From Cercis canadensis (taxonomy: Eukaryota > Streptophyta > Magnoliopsida > Fabales > Fabaceae): a DNA stretch of 64,000 nucleotides. The first letter of the stretch is position 1, and every line of letters begins with the position of its first letter. The DNA lies in NCBI GenBank assembly GCA_003255065.1, contig QAOA01001162.1, positions 1 through 64,000 of the forward strand, in the 5' to 3' direction. The position numbers and the translations under genes were made by a program. Positions 58,074-64,000 of the stretch are shown piece by piece. The notes beneath the pieces are model-generated. The model had not been told where the DNA came from. It saw only the letters and a list, made by a program, of their open reading frames with translations, and ran no database searches.

Positions 58074-61000
58074 TCACAACTGCATTGCCATCATAGAAAC
58101 CGAGTCCAGCTCGCGACCATGAACCCTCAAGCGATATATACACGTATGCGAAGGGCTTCCATGGTTTGAAGTGAAATCGAGCCTTACTGTGTCAACAACA
58201 CCAGAACCTGATGACTCCAACACATTGAAAGTTTGAGCATTGCTCTTCTCAAGGTCATATGTAAATTCTGTTAGGAGAAACAACTTTTCAGCATCAAGCG
58301 CAGAGTCAGTATTATGCCCTTGAAGCCAACCAGAGACCCTGCAGTCCTTAGGAGCACTTGATCTATCATATGCAACACTCTGTTGAAAAAGAAAAACATT
58401 AGCACCACAAAGTTAACTAGATTAAAAGGACAAACTTAGCTATAACTTAATTAAAAAAAAATGAAGGCTAATAAACAATAAAACATGCAGCAAAACAACC
58501 TTGTACCAGACTTATCTATATAAACATAAGCACATATAGAAGAATATATCATAAAAAAGCATCAGATGCTATTCAAAGTTATTTCCCCCAATTCTTTAAA
58601 TCAAATACAACAACTAACTAAACAGAGAGTAGCTACAATTCTTCTTCCTTTTTAGAATAGTGGCTTAACCTAAAATTAGGTAGGGCAGGGAAAAGAGCAC
58701 ACTGACCACTAGTACTTTAGTATGGATGTCAGTGATCTATAACCTCACACAGGGGATCTGCGTTCAAACCCCCACCACCTAAGACTAGAAGTCTTAAAAT
58801 CTTAACACTGTCAATATCAAAAGTAATTTTCACTTGTTACCTCTTTTTTTAATAAAAAAAAAAAAAAACTTTCTGAATAAATTACTGCTACTGCTACTAC
58901 CAGCTGTATTTCGATCATCCTTACTTAAGGTCCCAATACCAACTAGAGAACATCCAAACCTCTTTTAAAAACTTGCTCAGATGAAAGAAGAATACAAAAG
59001 AGAAAAACAACTTTTGCAACAACTAAATCACTACATCAACCAAAAAGTTGCTTCATACCACCGCCATGGCAAACTTCAGATTGCCATACCAGTCTACCTC
59101 ACCAGTCACCACCACTAAACCACCATCCACAAGCTTCAATTACAAATAGTCACTAATAGACATGGCAACCCATGGGAAGCAAGTAAATTTAACGAGCAAT
59201 TTAATAAAAACAATCATGTAAGATATTCAATAATCAAATGCAGTGATCAGGCAGATCATATAGGGGACAAAAGAAAAATAATTCTTAAGTTTTTCAATTT
59301 ATTCCCTTCTGGTTCAAACACTACAATTAAACAATGACCAAACATGTTAGAAGTGCTACTATGAATTGCTCTTGAATGCCAATGTGTCAGGAAAAAAACA
59401 AACAGTCAGTTACTTTGAATTGGCAAAGTGGGACTGCTTCTCTCCCACTTGACAGACACATGTCTAGGTATTCCTGCATTCATGCTTCATAACCAAAATC
59501 AGTCTCCCCATATCTTTCTCTTCTCCAGAGGATAAAGTGCTATCAATCATGAACTAACCTTTGGGACCATTTGCTTAACTAATGGTGTTGGTGAGGACCC
59601 ATCCATAGACAAACTATGTCTCTTCCCACCTTTCCTTCCACAGCATGTTATGGAGCTTCGTTAAACAACTAGCAACAGCAGCAATATGCTATAATTTTCT
59701 TAGCCAGCAGTACAATTGTGCATGTCATTGCCCGGACTCAGGATTTTTGAAATTTTCAATTACTTTTCTTTGTGTTTCCCCAAAACAAAAATCATAAAAT
59801 TTCTCAAACATCAAAAAAAGAAAATCTGATATGATCTGCCAAAAGCTATCAACCTCTGGGGAAGATCCATGCCTGCTTGAATTACACGTTATCATTTGCA
59901 GTCGGTGAATGTGATGCATCTGATTATTAAACTTCAGATTGTAGTGTGAGCATGAGATTCCATATTTGGCTTTGGCTTTTTTTTGTTTTGTTTTTGGAGG
60001 AGGGGTGGGTGGGTTGAATTACCAAAGTGACATTTTGTTTAGAGGGAAGGGAAGAACAAGAATTTTAAAAGTAGAAAATAAGTGTAGTCAGATTACATTA
60101 TTAGTGCTTCACTTGAAATGAAATGATAGAACTGGGTAAACTAGCTCTTCTGTTGTTGCAGTTGAACAACTTTCTGAAAAGAAGACACAAATCATTCCTC
60201 CTCTGACATATGTAAGAGACAGAGATAATGGAAAATTTCGCAATCAAATTCATCTTCAGAAAATGAAAAGAAGACACAAATCATTCCTCTTCTGACATTT
60301 GTAAGAGATGGAGATCATGGAAAATTCCGCAATCAACTTCATCTTCAGAAAATGTTTGAAAGAGAACAGAATAATTAAAAATGTTTGTCATTAAAAACAG
60401 TATCAGATGCTGTTGAAAGTTAATTTCCCCAATTCTTGAAATCAAATATTAAGTTGACAATAACTAACCAAACAGAGAGTAGTAAACCATTTTTCTTCCT
60501 TGCTAGAATAGTGGCTCACCTAAAATTTGGCAAGGCATGAAAAAAGCACATTTAGCATGGTTGTAAATTATCTATAACCCCACACTTGATCTGTGTTCAA
60601 ACCCCACCACCTTAGTCTAGAAGTCTTAAAATCTTAACACAATGTAAATATCAAAAGTAATCTTCACTTCTTACCAATACCAAAAAAAGGAAAACCTTTG
60701 CCAGATATAGGCTCCAACAAAAATAATAATAATAATACCAATTGACCATACCAACTAGAGGACATCCAAACCTATTTTAAAAACTTGTTCAGATAAAAGA
60801 ACAATACAGAAGAGAAAAAGAACTTATTCTGCAACAACAACTAAATCACCACATCAACCAAAAAGTTGCTTCCTACCACCACCATGCCAAACTTCAGATT
60901 GCCATACCATTCTACGTCACCAGTCACTACCCCTAAACCACTATCCACAAACTTATTCCAAATCGTCACTAACAGACATGGTAAATCATGGGAAGCAGGC

Positions 61001-62931
61001 AAGTGAATGAGTAATTCAATAAAAAACACAAGCATGTAAAATATTCAATAATCAAGCAAAGTGATCAGGCAGATAATCAACTATATGGACACTTTAAGTA
61101 GTTAACATATGAAAGCTTGACATACAAACGAGGGGTCACTTCTGTTTCTCCTTTTGATACATCTTCTTTTTCCTATCATAAGTATGAGGGGTCATTCCTA
61201 CCACTCATCTCCACCACACACNNNNNNNNNNNNNNNNCCCCCCCCCCCCCCCCCCAAAAAAAAAAAGGGGGCGAAAGAGTTTAACAAATCCAGCTTCTTA
61301 AGCAAACCTTGAGGGTCTTGGATATCCCTCTCAACCCCTAATGGATCTACGGAAATAACATCTCCCTATAAACCGCCTGCCCCTCACCACAGCCAGGAAT
61401 TACAACCATTTTCATATAATATGGAAGCTTAACATAAAATTTGCAAAACACAAAACATCTCAAAAGAAAATAACTAGAAAGCTATACGGCCATCCCTAAC
61501 CATAGACTTTTGATGGTTACATTATTCAAAAACCATCACATTTAGTGCCACAAGTACATAAGAAAAAGGGGCAAAAACATAAACTGGTATATTAAGATCT
61601 TACATGCTCATAAACGTCATTCACACATCTCATGAATATTACTGAACTGAGTTTTCAGAAAACAGAAAGCAGTCATGAACATAAATGTGGACAATGCGTG
61701 AGGGTATATGTATCATCAACTTACATATAGTGAACATCTCAATTACTCCATAGCAAGAAACTAAAAAGAAATGCATGAGTTCAAAAGGATACAATAATAA
61801 ATCAGCATGCAGGTAGAATATTTAGGATGAAAACATCACCTTTGCAACATGTTCCAAGGTTACAGCCTCTGGAATGATAGCAGTGCGCAACCTAATCTGA
61901 ACAAATCCACTGCTTCCTTTCAAAGCAAAACACTGACCAGGTTCACCAAAACTTGGTTGTAACATCTTATCTGCATTGGAGTGAACATCATTACTTGGAA
62001 AGATTAAGAACCATTTAGTTCCCTTGCCCACTAAATAAGGTTTTGAGTGCTTCACAATCATGGCTCCACCACTACCAAGTGCATAATCCACCATCCCAAG
62101 CCCATCTGCTGCATGCTTCTCAATCTCCTTCTCGATCACCTCTCTTGCATATGCTCTTATCTCATCCAAACTTGTATCCCCAAACGTACTTCCCTTTGCC
62201 TTCTTCAAATCATCAAAAATCTTCTCAAACTCTTCCTTGGATAACCAATTCACTGCCTTCAACTCATCCAATGATCTCTCCAGTCCTCCACTCTTGGCCT
62301 CCAATTTCTTCAACTCACTCTCCCAAATGGCTCCTTTATCGTCAATTTTCTTATTTACTTCCTTCCTCAATCCACCAATCTCATTGTCAATCTTCCTGTC
62401 CACGACCTCAACTTGCACCTGGATCATCTTCGTCGTTGTTTTCACCAACGTTTCCACATCAGCAATCCTACGCTCAAATTCCGACAACCCGGCTGGAGTC
62501 CCCACCACACTATCACCAGATTTCAAAGCCAGTCTCCTAATCAAATGAACCAATCCCAAAAGCACAAGCAGAAGAACAGCGTTCTTAGATACAACTCTCA
62601 CAAGAGTGAGCCACCGAGGCTTCTCAGGTTTCGAGGGGACTTTACGAGTTCGGCGCGGCGAAACGGTAGAATTTCCAACAGGCTTCTTCACTTGCACAAA
62701 ATCCTTCGAAGATCTCTCGAGAAAAGCCTCACCACGAATCGAATGATGGCTCAAATCTCTCGCATTTCCGGCAGAGGTCACCTTCTCGTTTCCTCCACCA
62801 CCGGCGCCCGGAGACACACCGACATCGTTGGCGAGTAATTCAATATTACTAGTCTTCTTCTCGGTGGCGACCACCGGTCTCCGCCGAGCCGTCGGGTTCG
62901 CCGCCGTAATCGACACGGTCGAAGCCGACAT
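58074..62931 (-). CDS. SUN1: SUN-domain protein (SUN1/SUN2-type), inner nuclear membrane
   Basis: Two exons, 62931-61840 and 58379-58074, join in phase (AAG then AGT) across a 3.46-kb intron to give 465 residues, the usual size of plant C-terminal SUN proteins. The N-terminus is basic (TARRRPVV at about 14-21, [15 protein letters not shown] at about 92-106), suiting the nucleoplasmic side. A membrane segment lies at about 117-132 ([11 protein letters not shown]), a heptad-rich coiled coil at about 150-245, and the SUN domain from about 280 to the end ([18 protein letters not shown], then [22 protein letters not shown]). It bridges the nuclear envelope with KASH partners in the LINC complex and shapes nuclei. 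SUN1 and SUN2 cannot be told apart here. No lesions. Confidence 0.92.
58565..59130. repeat. SUN-intron duplicated block, copy 1
   Basis: The order of AGCATCAGATGCTATTC, ACAGAGAGTAG, GAATAGTGGCT and a GTTCAAACCCCC word is repeated at 60385-60930 in the same orientation. The GTTCAAACC word may be a box B-like SINE trace. Confidence 0.65.
59400..59945. repeat. SUN-intron copy of the 56300-56920 block
   Basis: Same orientation as 56300-56920 but diverged. It lies between the two copies of the intron duplication. Confidence 0.6.
60385..60930. repeat. SUN-intron duplicated block, copy 2
   Basis: Homologous to 58565-59130, about 1.8 kb apart, with many substitutions and indels. It is thus older than the N-joined repeats. 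Confidence 0.65.
61222..61237. other. Assembly gap (16 N) in the SUN intron
   Basis: Sixteen Ns are followed by runs of C and A, indicating a poorly resolved homopolymer. Confidence 0.95.
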
Positions 62932-63539
62932 TGGAATCGCCTAGCACCACTTGTTTCAATCCGAGATCACCTCCGCAAGACCAAAACCCTAATCTTGTCG
63001 TGATAGAAAACGGAGAAGAAGAAAGCGACACTGTCCTGAGAGGAGAGAGAGAGAGCGAACGATCTGAATGAAGAAGATGAAAAGATTTGGAGGGAGACGG
63101 AGAGTTTCTACGGTTTTTGATTGTGAATTTTGATTTTCAAAGTGAGCAATGAAATTTCAACTGAAGACAACCAACGTGACTTGAGCGCGCGGTCGGGTGT
63201 GCCCTTTCAGAATATTTGGGCTCAGTTGCCATGTTCAGGCCCAGCCCAGCATTACTGCATTTCAAGTCAGAACTTGGGCTAGCTAAGGGCCCAAAATGAA
63301 AATTATATATATAAAAAAAAAGTTATTTCTTTGAAGGGTAGGGTTTTTATTTTCTTTGGCCCAAAGAGGGTGGGGGTGTCTTTTTCTGTTGCATACTTCC
63401 TTGATTCTATCTCTTACTGTTATTATTCAAATCATTATTTGAGGGTCTCAAAGCTAAACAAAATCAATACTTACACACACTGGATAATTTCACAGTTTTA
63501 CCATTATAAACTTTATATACTTAACAATATTTAAATTTA
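62932..63539. promoter_or_regulatory. 5' leader and upstream region of the SUN gene
   Basis: A purine-rich GAGA stretch (62990-63060) lies just upstream of the start codon, as in many plant 5' leaders. No specific promoter element could be assigned. Confidence 0.4.
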
Positions 63540-63549
63540 AGGTTTAAAT

Positions 63550-64000
63550 ATATTGTAGGTCTTATAATTTGGACTAATTTTAAATCAAGTTCCTGTACTT
63601 TTTTTTTCTCTTTTGGAGTCTTTATAATTTGAAATTTTTTTAATTGGATCCTTGTTGTCACCGTAGTTATAACTCCGTCAACTTAGTACTTACATGACAA
63701 ACAATTTATCTATGTAGCAATAAAAAAAAAAAATTGATATGGGGCCAAAGAGTGTCACCTCATCATCTTTCGTCTTCTTCCCTCCTCAATATTTGTATGC
63801 TACTTTGGCGTTACGTAAGTTTCAGCTATTGTCACATGAAGAAGCTGTTTGTTATGTCAACACTAAACTAATAAAGTTATAACATGAGGTGATGACATAA
63901 AAGCAAACAAAAAAATTTAAACTATAAGGACCCCAAAAGAGAAAAAAAAAAATTATAGGAATTTAATTTAAAATTTGTCCAAACTATATGAACATACAGT
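63550..64000. mobile_element. Foldback MITE at the right edge
   Basis: The left arm (TATAATTTGGACTAATTTTAA, then TTTTTCTCTTTTGG) is mirrored by the right arm (CCCCAAAAGAGAAAAAAA, then TAAAATTTGTCCAAACTATA), with about 300 bp between. The right end runs to the window edge. No coding capacity. Confidence 0.65.

Noticed and set aside
62043-62838. Several plus-strand frames up to 165 codons
   Set aside because: They are antisense shadows of the SUN-protein first exon.
1-64000. CRISPR array, bacterial operon or phage-like system
   Set aside because: All genes are plant nuclear genes with introns; repeats are LTRs, MITEs and tandem duplications without spacer structure.

Overview
The window is nuclear DNA of a eudicot, probably a woody one, to judge by its rust-type receptor-kinase cluster. 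Genes carry GT-AG introns. The intergenic DNA is very AT-rich and full of LTR retrotransposon debris and MITE-like foldback repeats. The predicted proteins are plant families: LRK10-like receptor kinases, an ATL-type ectodomain protein, a plant Orn/Lys/Arg decarboxylase-like protein, a type I inositol polyphosphate 5-phosphatase and a C-terminal SUN-domain protein. I cannot name the species from sequence alone. The sequence is a draft assembly: ten single-N joins and one 16-N gap are present, and several joins are flanked by suspicious near-identical direct repeats.

Region 1 (1-22.5 kb) is a receptor-kinase cluster in decay. A RING-H2 ATL20/21-like first exon (minus) lies head to head with an LRK10-like receptor kinase (1737-3917) whose reading frame is intact but whose DFG motif reads NFG. 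Roughly 8-10 kb containing a kinase exon, a second LRK gene and flanking DNA is then repeated in tandem. Unit 1 runs about 2.9-10.9 kb and unit 2 about 13.2-21.6 kb. A degenerate Ty1/copia element (9919-13154) sits exactly at the junction. Of the four LRK copies, A is open, C is an open kinase domain with no ectodomain, and B and D are pseudogenes. D is also split by a 1566-bp solo LTR with a perfect 5-bp target duplication. A SAG12-like cysteine protease pseudogene closes the region.

Region 2 (22.5-30.1 kb) holds repeats and an intact four-exon Orn/Lys/Arg decarboxylase-like gene. Its last intron is a tandem array that copies the splice-donor sequence several times.

Region 3 (30-48 kb) is gene-poor. 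It holds a gypsy LTR remnant, a Mutator-like MITE with a 9-bp target duplication, a hAT-like nonautonomous element, an internally inverted copia element, and a small family of secreted-peptide genes ending in an IDA/CLE-like motif (two open copies and one broken by two solo LTRs).

Region 4 (48-64 kb) has two well-resolved minus-strand housekeeping-type genes: a nine-exon inositol polyphosphate 5-phosphatase and a two-exon SUN-domain protein. The 3.5-kb SUN intron carries internally duplicated sequence that is also related to the intergenic DNA upstream.

The receptor kinases, the ATL-like ectodomain and the small secreted peptides belong to signalling and defence families. The decarboxylase, phosphatase and SUN genes look single-copy and intact. 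Exon boundaries were placed by reading frame continuity across GT-AG sites, by eye, without transcript evidence.
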